A DNA stretch of 42,194 nt from a virus, in IMG/VR virus record IMGVR_UViG_3300023172_000061, positions 1 to 42,194 of that record; one strand, given 5' to 3'. Both the position numbers and the translations under genes were made by a program. Below are positions 8,477 through 16,423 of this stretch, piece by piece (position 1 is the first letter of the stretch; every line of letters starts with the position of its first letter). The notes under the pieces were generated by a model. That model searched no databases and was not told where the DNA came from. It was given only the letters and a program-made list of their open reading frames with translations.

Positions 8477-8828
8477 GTACAGTCTCTTTATAAGATTCGT
8501 ATTTTACATTAATATGTTTTAAATATTCTTGCATAAGCGTAATTAATCTGAAAGTTATAATTTGACTAACAATATCATGTAAATTATATTTTCCACCTTG
8601 TTCAAATTCAACTATATCATACATCATATCTTTATCTTCTACAACAACATCAAGTAAATTTACTTGTTCTATAATTTCAGATTCAAACAAAGCCCCAACA
8701 GCAATATCTAAAAGCACATTAAATTTAACTGGAAGGTCTATTTGTTTAGAGTTCAACAAGTTTTCTAACGTAGTGAGAGTTTTTTTTGAAATTTCAAATA
8801 AAGTTTTTTGTTCTATTATTTCACTCAT
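8451..8828 (-). CDS. hypothetical 125-aa helical protein
   Basis: Begins MSEIIEQKTLFEISKKTL. Mostly helical by composition, acidic in the middle (DVVVEDKDMMYDIVEFEQGG), no membrane segment, no motif I recognise. I prefer the ATG at 8828 (AAAGAAG just upstream) over an in-frame ATG at 8873, because the latter falls inside the 36-aa zinc gene, whose stop overlaps this start by eight bases. It lies in a run of small genes upstream of the loader. Confidence 0.7.
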   Translation of the reverse strand: MSEIIEQKTLFEISKKTLTTLENLLNSKQIDLPVKFNVLLDIAVGALFESEIIEQVNLLDVVVEDKDMMYDIVEFEQGGKYNLHDIVSQIITFRLITLMQEYLKHINVKYESYKETVLESKTENN

Positions 8829-8931
8829 CTTCTTTCCAAAAAAGGTCTTCAAATGGACAGTCTGTATTGCCACAGTACATTGGATTTAATTCATTACACT
8901 TGGAGCAAACAATACTGTTTTGATCGTTCAT
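8821..8931 (-). CDS. 36-aa putative zinc-binding peptide
   Basis: Very short gene starting MNDQNSIVCSKCNELN. Cysteines at 9, 12, 20 and 25 give a CxxC-x7-CxxxxC arrangement able to bind one zinc. GGAGGAAAAATAAA precedes the ATG, an excellent ribosome binding site. It starts one base after the stop of 8933-9220 and overlaps the next start (ATGAGTGA), which supports it being real despite its size. Function unknown. Confidence 0.65.
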   Translation of the reverse strand: MNDQNSIVCSKCNELNPMYCGNTDCPFEDLFWKEDE

Positions 8932-8932
8932 T

Positions 8933-9220
8933 TTATTTTTCCTCCGTTTTATGTCCGAATGCAAATTCTCCACACTCTTCGCATAAAGAAATAAATCTAT
9001 TTTTAGAATCTATAGCCCAAAGAACATCGTCATGAGAACACTTTTCTGTTTCATCGTTAGGCCAAATTTTTTTTAAATTAGAGTCGGTTGCAATCATTCT
9101 CCACACAAATGTTTTACCAAACTCTTGTGTTTTTTGACCTTTGAGTTCTAATAAAACATCTCCTTTTGATGGAGAAAATTTTTTAATACCACAATCTTCA
9201 TTATGGTCTTCTTCAGACAT
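8933..9220 (-). CDS. hypothetical 95-aa protein with Cys pair
   Basis: Starts MSEEDHNEDCGIKKF, with AAGGAT upstream overlapping the stop of the 1022-aa gene. A C-terminal SLCEECGEFAFGHK resembles a zinc knuckle, and a further cysteine and histidine lie nearby (EKCSHDDVLW). The core (GDVLLELKGQK, FVWRMIATDS) looks beta-rich. It is one of three adjacent tiny cysteine-containing genes at the head of the replication block. I do not recognise the family. Confidence 0.72.
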   Translation of the reverse strand: MSEEDHNEDCGIKKFSPSKGDVLLELKGQKTQEFGKTFVWRMIATDSNLKKIWPNDETEKCSHDDVLWAIDSKNRFISLCEECGEFAFGHKTEEK

Positions 9221-9228
9221 AAAAATCC

Positions 9229-12200
9229 TTAGATAAATAAATCAAAATCTTCTATAAAAAAATCTTTTAGAGGAATTTCTTCTAGATCTATTTTATCATT
9301 TTTGCTTGTTTGCATCAATGTTGGATAATGCGTACCTTCTAAATTTAAGCGATCCATATTGCGAGCAATACCTTGTTCTTCAATAAGCGCCCTTTGCTCG
9401 TTTGTACTTAAGGTGGACTCAGATAGGAAAGAAGTTTTTTGAGAATCTTTTTCAATTGGCTCAAAACTATAATTTGATTGCCTTATTTCTGATTCACTAA
9501 GACTTACATCTAAGTCGCCTCTTGGGATATATAGATCCAAACGAGTTCCATTGTTTACTATTCTAACATAGTCAGGAATTTCATAATCAGATGAAGTCAT
9601 CTTATACAATTTATCTTTAACTAAAACATTTCCTCTTACGTCTTTCCATGCAGCAACTTTTGAAGTTGTTGCTGAAGAAAGCCCTTGACCAGCGTTAGTG
9701 GCTGTTTGACCGGCAGAAGACTGTTGTTCAGCAGTTTGCATTGGGTGCCCCGATGACTGTTGTTGCTGTTGTTGTCTTTGCAACCACTGTCTTGTCATAT
9801 CAGTTGGCACGTTTGGATACATTTCTTGCAATTGCGCCTCTTCTTCTTGTTGCTGTTGAAGTTGCCCAAGAACGCCGGGATCTGGAGTCGCATCAGAACC
9901 TGCTTGATAGGCTTGCTGTGTCATAACAGCATCGCCCATTTGAGATGTTTGTTGAGCAATCCCCATTGTCTGATTATACGATTGATCGTAAGGAGATGGA
10001 GTTTGTGCTAACGTATTGTTGGGTAATGATGTGAAATCAGATTCTTTTTTTTTAGATTCTCTTGGTAAATCTATTCCAAACTGCCCTAACGCTCTTCTGT
10101 CTCTTTCATCCATTTGAAAATCTTCTGGGTCTTTAATAATTGTTCTGGGATCTGCAAAAACACCTTGCTCTTCTTGCAGTCTTTCTGACTTTTCGATATC
10201 TTCAGGAAGAAAACCAATTTCTGGACCAATGTTGTCTTTAAACATTCCAGAAACTCCTTGAATTTCATCAATTATTGCTTTTATTCCAGCATTAAACTCT
10301 TCTACACCCATGCCTAATGAGTCTAACTGTTGCATCATAGCGTCTGTATTACCCATTATCTCTGGAGGCATAACTTCAGCAAGCATTTGAAGTCCTTGTT
10401 TTATTCTTTCATTTTGTGCCTGAAGACTTCTAATGGCTAACACAAAAACTTCTTCAACTAACTCTTTTGCTTCCATAGGGTCTATATCTCTTCCACTTTG
10501 TTCGATAGATTCTTCAACTACTTCATCTGAATAAACATTATTTATTGCAGTTTCAAGATAGTTTTCAGCATAATCTTCAATAAATGCTTCAATATTTTCT
10601 AGATCGGCCATAGCCTTTCTTGAATCTCCAGTATTTACGACTTCTTGTGCAAGAAAATGGTAAGGATAGAACAATTTTTTTTCTAAATACGCTTGAGGCA
10701 TTAATTGCAATGCATCTTCATCATGTTGCAATTCTTGATTCATAAGAAGATAATCAGCAGCAGCAACTTTTTCTTGTTGCGGAGTAATCATTCCAGAAGT
10801 TTCTTGCTGATTAATCTTTTCTTCAGAATTTGCTCCTACATTTTCTCCTTTTGAGGGGAATTTGTTATTAGTTCTTTCTTTCTTTGCTTTTTCTTTTTTC
10901 TCTTTTTCAACATCTTCAAGCACTTCCATGATATCCATCTGATGCATACCTTCTGGTAAATCATGCGGGTCATTCCCTGCTTCTTTCCATTCAATTCCCA
11001 TATTAACAATTGAAGGATCTACTAGCGGATCATTGCTGGCTACTCTCTTTACCTGTTCAAGCGCCCAAATAGTATATTCGTGCCCATATGATGGATAAAG
11101 AGTATTAATAATATCGCTTTCGTGAGTTCCCGCTTCCATAAAAGCCGCTACTCTTGCGAGAACTGGACGGTCTTCTTCTACATAACCATCAAATTTTGAT
11201 TCATCAAGAGAAGCAAAAACTGGCTTTACTCTAAGAGAATCGTGAGATGCCGCTACTGCTCCGGGAATAAGAGTTTGTTGGTTTTGAGGCATCTTAGGTG
11301 GCGTTCCTACTCCATCAATCGGAATAGGACTCATATTTGTATTTGTTGGAGACATAGCATCTGTGGGAGATGATGGTTCTGGCAATCCAGTATTTCCTTC
11401 TGGGGGAGCCTCTTCCTCTAACCCAACAGGAGTATTCAAAACAGAATTGTGATATTGTTCTGGAACAGCAGTTAAAATAGAAGAAAGTTCAGCAATTGTT
11501 TCCGCTTCGTGAGCATAACTATAAAGTGCCCACCAGACAGCGCGGTTCTCTGTAACTTCACCAGATTTTGCCCATTGAGTTAACGCAGAATTAACTTGCG
11601 CTCTTAATGATTCAATATCTGAATCCTTCTTCTTAATTCCTGAAGCGGCTTCAAACATTAAATTATCTGAGATGTGATCAAATGGCATATCAGAACGGCT
11701 TACTGATGCTTGTGGAGCCATACCCGGGGCTGTTGTATTCATCATTTGAATTGGTTGAACGGCTTCCTCTTGTCCACCACCACCAAACAAATTACCAACA
11801 ATTGGAACGTTACGAAGAGCATTACTAAGACCTACTGCTGAAAGACCCTTTTTTACATATGGCATAATTTTGGGCAAACCAGATTTAACCAATTGTGGGC
11901 CAAATACGGCGGCAGCAGCCGCTAGGGGTAGAGCAGACTCTTTTTGATAATTAGAAACAGAACTAATTCCGTTATAATTTTTATCTTGCGTATTCATCAC
12001 TTCAATAATAAAACCAGTTCCGGGTAGATCTTCTTCTCCCAATTCTGGGTCTGAACAAGTAGTTAAGAAATCCATAAGATAGCCCTCAAATTCATCAACA
12101 TCTTCAGTCTTAAACTCTTCTTTTCTACGAAGAGAGTTTACATTCTGTAAAAGTTGCTGAACAAAACTATCTGGCTCACTTAGGGGGTCGGGCCATTCCT

Positions 12201-12297
12201 CTCCCTCTGGATCATAATTTTCATCGGCTGGACTTACTTTTTCACCCATTGCTAATTTTCTATCTTTCTTGGACATTTTAAACGCGAAATCAGACAC
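9229..12297 (-). CDS. large glutamine-rich protein, probably virion-associated
   Basis: 1022 aa, unrecognised. The GTG start at 12297 has AAGGAG six bases upstream. Regions in order: a charged N-terminus (1-120); an Ala/Gly-rich hydrophobic patch (LAAAAAVFGPQLVKSG to VPIVGNLFGGGG, about 125-175); helical segments; a lysine/glutamate stretch (EKEKKEKAKKERTNNK) near 480; a long helical region 530-730; a Gln-rich low-complexity stretch (about 780-880); and a C-terminal small domain after KVAAWKDVRGNVLVKDKLY. Short look-alike pieces recur (GIKKKDSDIESL and SKKKESDFTSL; KVAADY and KVAAWK). Size, composition and a place between fibre and replication genes suggest a minor virion or cargo protein, but there is no diagnostic domain. 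Confidence 0.6.
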   Translation of the reverse strand: MSDFAFKMSKKDRKLAMGEKVSPADENYDPEGEEWPDPLSEPDSFVQQLLQNVNSLRRKEEFKTEDVDEFEGYLMDFLTTCSDPELGEEDLPGTGFIIEVMNTQDKNYNGISSVSNYQKESALPLAAAAAVFGPQLVKSGLPKIMPYVKKGLSAVGLSNALRNVPIVGNLFGGGGQEEAVQPIQMMNTTAPGMAPQASVSRSDMPFDHISDNLMFEAASGIKKKDSDIESLRAQVNSALTQWAKSGEVTENRAVWWALYSYAHEAETIAELSSILTAVPEQYHNSVLNTPVGLEEEAPPEGNTGLPEPSSPTDAMSPTNTNMSPIPIDGVGTPPKMPQNQQTLIPGAVAASHDSLRVKPVFASLDESKFDGYVEEDRPVLARVAAFMEAGTHESDIINTLYPSYGHEYTIWALEQVKRVASNDPLVDPSIVNMGIEWKEAGNDPHDLPEGMHQMDIMEVLEDVEKEKKEKAKKERTNNKFPSKGENVGANSEEKINQQETSGMITPQQEKVAAADYLLMNQELQHDEDALQLMPQAYLEKKLFYPYHFLAQEVVNTGDSRKAMADLENIEAFIEDYAENYLETAINNVYSDEVVEESIEQSGRDIDPMEAKELVEEVFVLAIRSLQAQNERIKQGLQMLAEVMPPEIMGNTDAMMQQLDSLGMGVEEFNAGIKAIIDEIQGVSGMFKDNIGPEIGFLPEDIEKSERLQEEQGVFADPRTIIKDPEDFQMDERDRRALGQFGIDLPRESKKKESDFTSLPNNTLAQTPSPYDQSYNQTMGIAQQTSQMGDAVMTQQAYQAGSDATPDPGVLGQLQQQQEEEAQLQEMYPNVPTDMTRQWLQRQQQQQQSSGHPMQTAEQQSSAGQTATNAGQGLSSATTSKVAAWKDVRGNVLVKDKLYKMTSSDYEIPDYVRIVNNGTRLDLYIPRGDLDVSLSESEIRQSNYSFEPIEKDSQKTSFLSESTLSTNEQRALIEEQGIARNMDRLNLEGTHYPTLMQTSKNDKIDLEEIPLKDFFIEDFDLFI

Positions 12298-12340
12298 TTT
12301 AACTCCTTGTTATGAAGATCTACCCTTTATTATCAGGAAA

Positions 12341-13756
12341 CTACAACAATACAGGTTCCGTACCACCAACAGATATATCAATTATATCACCCGTTACGCT
12401 GCCATGAACAGTTGGAGTGTCATTAACATTTAATACAATAGGAGCGGCTGTTCCAATTGCAGTTTTTTCTTTAAATGTAATCAATTGGATAGTGTTTGGG
12501 CTTATACTTATATTAAAATCAGTGACTACAAAAATATCAAAATCTTCTTTAAGAATTGTTGCCCGAGCAATTTCAGATATTAAGAAAAAATAGTCTAATC
12601 TTGAATAATTTGCATCATAATATGGGATTTCTATTAATGTTGCTGTTTCTTTAACGTTTAATAACAATCCATTATTAATTTCTGTCAATTGTCCAACATC
12701 ATCTGTTGATGCGGATACTTCGACTCCGACAAAATCTTGCAATGTGCTGATATCAGAAGCAATCGCTCCAATTATTGGAGTGTCTGTAAGATTTGATTCA
12801 TCTAAAGATGATAAAGAATTAGAAACTGCTTCAAATAGTGTAATATTTTCAATTACATAAACTTCAATTGATACATTTTCAGATAGTTGAATTTGCTCCA
12901 ACCCAATAGCATCGGCTTCTAATGAATCAAATTGATCTGATGCTGACGAGGTATCTGAACTTCCAATATCATTAGATATATTAGGTGTTTCTATTAAAGA
13001 TGAAGAATCTGAACTTTCAGCATTTACATTTGACAAAGTAGATTCTGAAAGTTGTGCATCGTCGCTGATTTCAGGGGCTATTTCAACAAACTCTGCAAGA
13101 TTTGACTGATCTTGCGATCTAAACCCGATGTTAGAAGTATCTTCAAAAAGATTTGAAAGGTCATCAGATGACAATTCAGCAGATATTAAAGGAATATCCG
13201 TTGTAGAAATATTATCAGTTCCGGGCGCTTCTGCTGCAACAAAATTGCTTGATTCTAGTAGAAAACCATCTGAATCAGAGGCTACTAGATCTGTAAAGAC
13301 TTGAACGTTTTCAGATTCAATTCCTGAGTCAAGAGCATTTAGATCTATTGTGTTGACAAACTCAGATAATGTAGAAAAATCTTGTATATTGTCTAATAAT
13401 ATTTGAGTTATTTCTACTAATAGAGAACTATCACTAGAACTCAATGATGCTGCAATAGATTCAGAAAGGGCTATGCTATCTTGATTTGTAAGAAACAAGC
13501 CACCGTTTGAATCTGACAACGATAAACTATCGCTAGAAGATAGTCTTATATCAATGAATTCATTAAAAGTTACACTATCTATGTTTGCAACTGAAACAGA
13601 AAGTGTAAGTAAAATATCTGTTAAAGATAAAGAATCAACAACAGAATCTAAAAAGATTGATGAAACATTATCTATTAATACAGCAGAATCTGAAGATGTA
13701 ACTGTTTTATATGGAATAGTAATTACATCATCAATAAATGTAAAATTAGTAGTCAT
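12341..13756 (-). CDS. acidic repeat protein, putative adhesin or fibre
   Basis: 471 aa. Residues about 20-330 consist of degenerate repeats of roughly 17 residues with the pattern D-x-x-x-L-x-E-x-x-x-[IV], for example DSIALSESIAASLSSS, DSSLLVEITQILLDNIQ and DFSTLSEFVNTIDLNAL; I count about fourteen. The first 370 or so residues contain only three basic residues that I can find, so the protein is extremely acidic. The last 100 residues differ (aromatic, then VTGDIIDISVGGTEPVLL) and may form a folded tip or attachment domain. No good ribosome binding site precedes the ATG, which lies ten bases after the collar-fibre stop. Probably a calcium- or surface-binding fibre part; function not established. 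Confidence 0.65.
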   Translation of the reverse strand: MTTNFTFIDDVITIPYKTVTSSDSAVLIDNVSSIFLDSVVDSLSLTDILLTLSVSVANIDSVTFNEFIDIRLSSSDSLSLSDSNGGLFLTNQDSIALSESIAASLSSSDSSLLVEITQILLDNIQDFSTLSEFVNTIDLNALDSGIESENVQVFTDLVASDSDGFLLESSNFVAAEAPGTDNISTTDIPLISAELSSDDLSNLFEDTSNIGFRSQDQSNLAEFVEIAPEISDDAQLSESTLSNVNAESSDSSSLIETPNISNDIGSSDTSSASDQFDSLEADAIGLEQIQLSENVSIEVYVIENITLFEAVSNSLSSLDESNLTDTPIIGAIASDISTLQDFVGVEVSASTDDVGQLTEINNGLLLNVKETATLIEIPYYDANYSRLDYFFLISEIARATILKEDFDIFVVTDFNISISPNTIQLITFKEKTAIGTAAPIVLNVNDTPTVHGSVTGDIIDISVGGTEPVLL

Positions 13757-13766
13757 GTTTATTTAA

Positions 13767-14645
13767 TTAAGTTTTAATAATGTAATTCATTACAAGATAG
13801 GGCTGCATATTTGTATGCGGTGAGTTCCCACCAGTATTTCCAACAGATATACCAGTTGTATTACTATCAACTACTTGACCGGGAAAACTACTATTTGGTG
13901 ATTGACCAGCACCTTGGAGAGAAGTCGCGCCACCGGGACTGTTACTAGTTGTATAATTTATAGTCATTGTATGACCATGACCGGGATCGGTAATTGGGTG
14001 GCTGTGGGAGGGAAGTTGACTAGTTGATAAGGTAACATTTTCTGTTCCACCTGAATCACCTTCTGTTCTTCCATTTCCTGTGCCAATTGGCATCCTAGTT
14101 GAAAGATCTGGGACATTAAAGGCAGTACCACTAGCAGTACCACTATAAGTATATCCAATTACACCAAAAAGCCCGGGATAATCTGCCGTTCCATAACTTG
14201 TTCCATCACATAATAAATAACCAGATGGGGCAACTGTACCCGCAAAAGACAAAACTGCTCCTGTTGGATTAAATCTTTCATCAGTAGATAAGTTTGAAAC
14301 TGAACCTGCAATTGAAGAAACTGAGCCAAGCGTGGCATTATCAGTGTAGACTAAGTTGCTTGTGTCTGTAATCCCATGAACGGATGTTGTAGCAGCGTTA
14401 TGAGTAATTACAGACCCTTGAGTTGCAGTTACAGACCCTTGAGTTGCAGTTACAGACCCTTGAGCGTTAGTTACGCTTCCAGCAATAGCAGTAACTGAAT
14501 TAGATACTGTTGTAACTGTCCCTGCTACATAATTTAATTCGCTTTCAACATCAAGAATGCCTTCTTCTATATTATTAAGATTGGCCGATGAAATGGGAGT
14601 ATTTGTGCTTGGTGAATCTTCCCATGTAGTTCTACTATATGCCAT
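13767..14645 (-). CDS. tail fibre protein with phage tail-collar domain
   Basis: 292 aa. The N-terminal 110 residues hold repeated GSVT-type units (TATQGSV repeated, IAGSVSNL), probably a triple-stranded shaft. From about residue 130, PTGAVLSFAGTVAPSGYLLCDG, DYPGLFGVIG and VPDLSTRMPIG define the Phage Tail Collar domain, ending with His-rich LPSHSHPITDPGHGHT and a C-terminal MQPYLVMNYIIKT. It is a paralogue of 38538-39134: the collar core and final YLVMNYIIKT are nearly identical, while the N-terminal shaft differs. Expected in the tail fibre or baseplate, contacting the host. Confidence 0.88.
   Translation of the reverse strand: MAYSRTTWEDSPSTNTPISSANLNNIEEGILDVESELNYVAGTVTTVSNSVTAIAGSVTNAQGSVTATQGSVTATQGSVITHNAATTSVHGITDTSNLVYTDNATLGSVSSIAGSVSNLSTDERFNPTGAVLSFAGTVAPSGYLLCDGTSYGTADYPGLFGVIGYTYSGTASGTAFNVPDLSTRMPIGTGNGRTEGDSGGTENVTLSTSQLPSHSHPITDPGHGHTMTINYTTSNSPGGATSLQGAGQSPNSSFPGQVVDSNTTGISVGNTGGNSPHTNMQPYLVMNYIIKT
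14408..14470. repeat. 21-bp tandem repeat in tail fibre gene
   Basis: Two identical 21-bp units (ttacagacccttgagttgcag) and a third diverging near its end. They encode the seven-residue shaft repeat TATQGSV in the collar fibre. Near-identity at DNA level suggests recent duplication and a site where the shaft length could change. Confidence 0.85.
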
Positions 14646-14683
14646 TTTTTCTCCTTGGAATTCCTATTAATTAAATTGTCGGA

Positions 14684-14709
14684 AAACACAGAAACCCGCC
14701 GTAGCGGGT
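14684..14709 (-). terminator. intrinsic terminator
   Basis: ACCCGC and GCGGGT (14694-14709) form a six-bp GC stem with a four-base loop. On the minus strand it is followed by a T-rich stretch (TTTCTGTGTTTT). It lies between the stop of 14738-15310 and the start of the collar fibre, so it would end transcription coming from the fibre operon. I see no other feature in 14646-14737 except a GGAG ribosome binding site for the collar gene. Confidence 0.75.
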
Positions 14710-14737
14710 AACTGATATTAAATTTATTTAGTTTGAC

Positions 14738-15310
14738 TTAAGCCAATGAAAGTGATACAGAAAATGTCCATGTTGAAGCAGAAGTTTTTGAACCAAGATC
14801 TTCTTGCTTGCGATTGAGCATTCTTCCACCAGATGAGCCATTAAATACACCCCACTCATACCAAGTGAAGTTTGCATCTGCGGTTCCAAACGTAGAACGG
14901 AAAGTAATCGTACCGGCTCCTGCACCAGTTCCGTCTGAGTGTTGTGGATATGTTGCATCCATTCCTACACGAATTTGATTAGCAGTTCCGGCTGACGCTT
15001 GTAAATCATTTTGAGTAGCAGCAGCGGCAATTGTACCATTTCCTACTCCAATGTGAGCATTAGTATTGTCAAAGTAAGTTAGATTTTGACCACTTGATGC
15101 ATCGCCATTTCCAATAAGAGTTTGCCAAATGCAAGAAGCCCCACCATTCATAAGAAGATTGCCCTCTTTTTCAACAACTTCATAAGGCTCAGATAAATCG
15201 TTGCCATGATACTTTTCGACCTTCCAACGGGCTTTCCATTGAACAGGTTGGTGAGTCTCATAATTAGCGCCAATTACGCTAGCCTCACCCATTTTTGCTG
15301 ATTCATTCAT
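14738..15310 (-). CDS. virion protein, paralogue of 19229-19780
   Basis: 190 aa starting MNESAKMGEASVIG. I chose this ATG over an in-frame one at 15340 because AAGGAA stands nine bases upstream. Conserved pieces shared with 19229-19780: W-K-x-x-W-x-V-x-K-Y near the N-terminus, EPYE, GNLLMNGGAS, YFDNTNAHIGVG, YPQHSDGTG, SFGTADANFTWYEWGVFNG and MLNRK. The pattern is beta-rich without a signal peptide or membrane segment. Similar proteins sit among fibre genes of other phages, so a tail or decoration role is likely. It is the first gene after the GC-rich cassette and ends at a terminator. Confidence 0.7.
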   Translation of the reverse strand: MNESAKMGEASVIGANYETHQPVQWKARWKVEKYHGNDLSEPYEVVEKEGNLLMNGGASCIWQTLIGNGDASSGQNLTYFDNTNAHIGVGNGTIAAAATQNDLQASAGTANQIRVGMDATYPQHSDGTGAGAGTITFRSTFGTADANFTWYEWGVFNGSSGGRMLNRKQEDLGSKTSASTWTFSVSLSLA

Positions 15311-15445
15311 TTTAAATAATTCCTTTCTTTTTACGCGCATAAAAAGAGTTTAAACCTTTCTTATATTAGAATAAGGAAAAGTTTGTAATAAAGGGATAAA
15401 AATACAAGAACAAAAACCGGCGAATAGGAACAGGATGCTTATGCG
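15311..15445. other. AT-rich leader between GC-rich cassette and virion gene
   Basis: A 135-base gap. On the minus strand it contains a T-rich tract after the cassette (GGTTTTTGTTCTTGTATTTTT) and TCTAATATAAG, which could be a -10 element for 14738-15310. Neither is strong. Base composition falls sharply from GC-rich to AT-rich near 15430. Confidence 0.4.
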
Positions 15446-16423
15446 CTAGGCAATCTCGTATGTCGTGGTAAACGAGATAAAGTCGCCAGACGCGACGGCC
15501 TTACTTGGGCTTGCACCAAACCGACCGCCGCCATAGGCAGCAAACGGTGCAGAGTCATAGCCGAAAGCGATTGAGGTTGCAGTTGGCAGCGTTTCTACAT
15601 TGAGTTGCCAGCGGAGCGTTCCGTCCCAGTAAACGGCGTTGCCAATCACGGTGTAGTCGCCAGCGGCTTCTGCCGAGTAGGGGAGGTTGCGAATCTCTAT
15701 CTGCTGCCCAGCAACTCCTGCCTGAGTCGCGCTGACCTTCGCCTGCACGATTGCAGTGTCACCGATGCGGGTGTAGCGGGCGTGAGGGGTGGTGCTGGTC
15801 AGGTTGCCGTTTTGGTACAACTGCGGCGTCCACGTTGACCAGCCGCCAAGAGAGTTGGTCTGCACCCACGCGCTTGAGTCGTAAGTCAACTCGCGGTCGT
15901 TGTCAGTCTGGTAAATCTTCTGCCCCTCAAACGGACTCGCGGGCCGCGTGGAGGAAGTGCAGATGATGGTGCTTGTGGTGACGGCGGGCCACTGGGTTGC
16001 TTGGACGATCTTGCTGACGCGGATAAAACCGGGACCGCCGTTTGTCGTGGGGGCGGTGTCAAACTGGAATGTTCCAGAACTAGCGTTGACAAGTGCGCTC
16101 CACTGGAAAGTGTGCGAACCGGCTGGTGGTGTGAGGCGAACCTTCGCGTAGAACGGCGTTGTGTCGTTGACCTGCACACCGACACGCTGCTGAAATGAGC
16201 CGTCAACGTAAAGGGACGACACCAAGTAGTAGTTACCGATAACGGAATAAGGGCAGAACATTTCTACAATGATTGGCGAGCCATCGCACACCGCCGTTAC
16301 GGAACCGCCCACGTTCTGACCAGTTGTTGACGTAACGACAACCGCGCTTGTCAGGTCAAGATGGGCCAACTCCACCAGCCCGCCGCTCGCCGTCACTACC
16401 TGTGTGTCTGTGAGTGAGGTCAT
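15446..16423 (-). CDS. tail fibre/receptor-binding-like protein (GC-rich cassette, gene 2)
   Basis: 325 aa of beta-rich sequence. The N-terminal half shares GGLVEL, CDGSPIIVE, PAGSHTFQ and FIRVSKIVQ with its neighbour 16420-17451, so the two arose by duplication. After the shared part, residues 150-200 include RPASPFEGQKIYQTDNDRELTYDSSAWV, a short motif common before the C-terminal domain of actinophage fibres, then SLGGWSTWTPQLYQNGNL and a unique C-terminus. Base composition is much higher in G+C than all surrounding genes (60 bases at 15841-15900 hold 36 G or C), pointing to acquisition from another phage. The start overlaps the upstream stop (ATGA). Confidence 0.7.
   Translation of the reverse strand: MTSLTDTQVVTASGGLVELAHLDLTSAVVVTSTTGQNVGGSVTAVCDGSPIIVEMFCPYSVIGNYYLVSSLYVDGSFQQRVGVQVNDTTPFYAKVRLTPPAGSHTFQWSALVNASSGTFQFDTAPTTNGGPGFIRVSKIVQATQWPAVTTSTIICTSSTRPASPFEGQKIYQTDNDRELTYDSSAWVQTNSLGGWSTWTPQLYQNGNLTSTTPHARYTRIGDTAIVQAKVSATQAGVAGQQIEIRNLPYSAEAAGDYTVIGNAVYWDGTLRWQLNVETLPTATSIAFGYDSAPFAAYGGGRFGASPSKAVASGDFISFTTTYEIA

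Noticed and set aside
12381-12389. TGATATAAT on the minus strand
   Set aside because: It is inside the acidic repeat gene, encoding GDIIDIS, about 85 bases before the next start. It could drive 9229-12297, but coding constraint explains it equally well.
14408-14470. Short direct repeats considered as a CRISPR array
   Set aside because: Units are contiguous without spacers and encode in-frame fibre shaft repeats.
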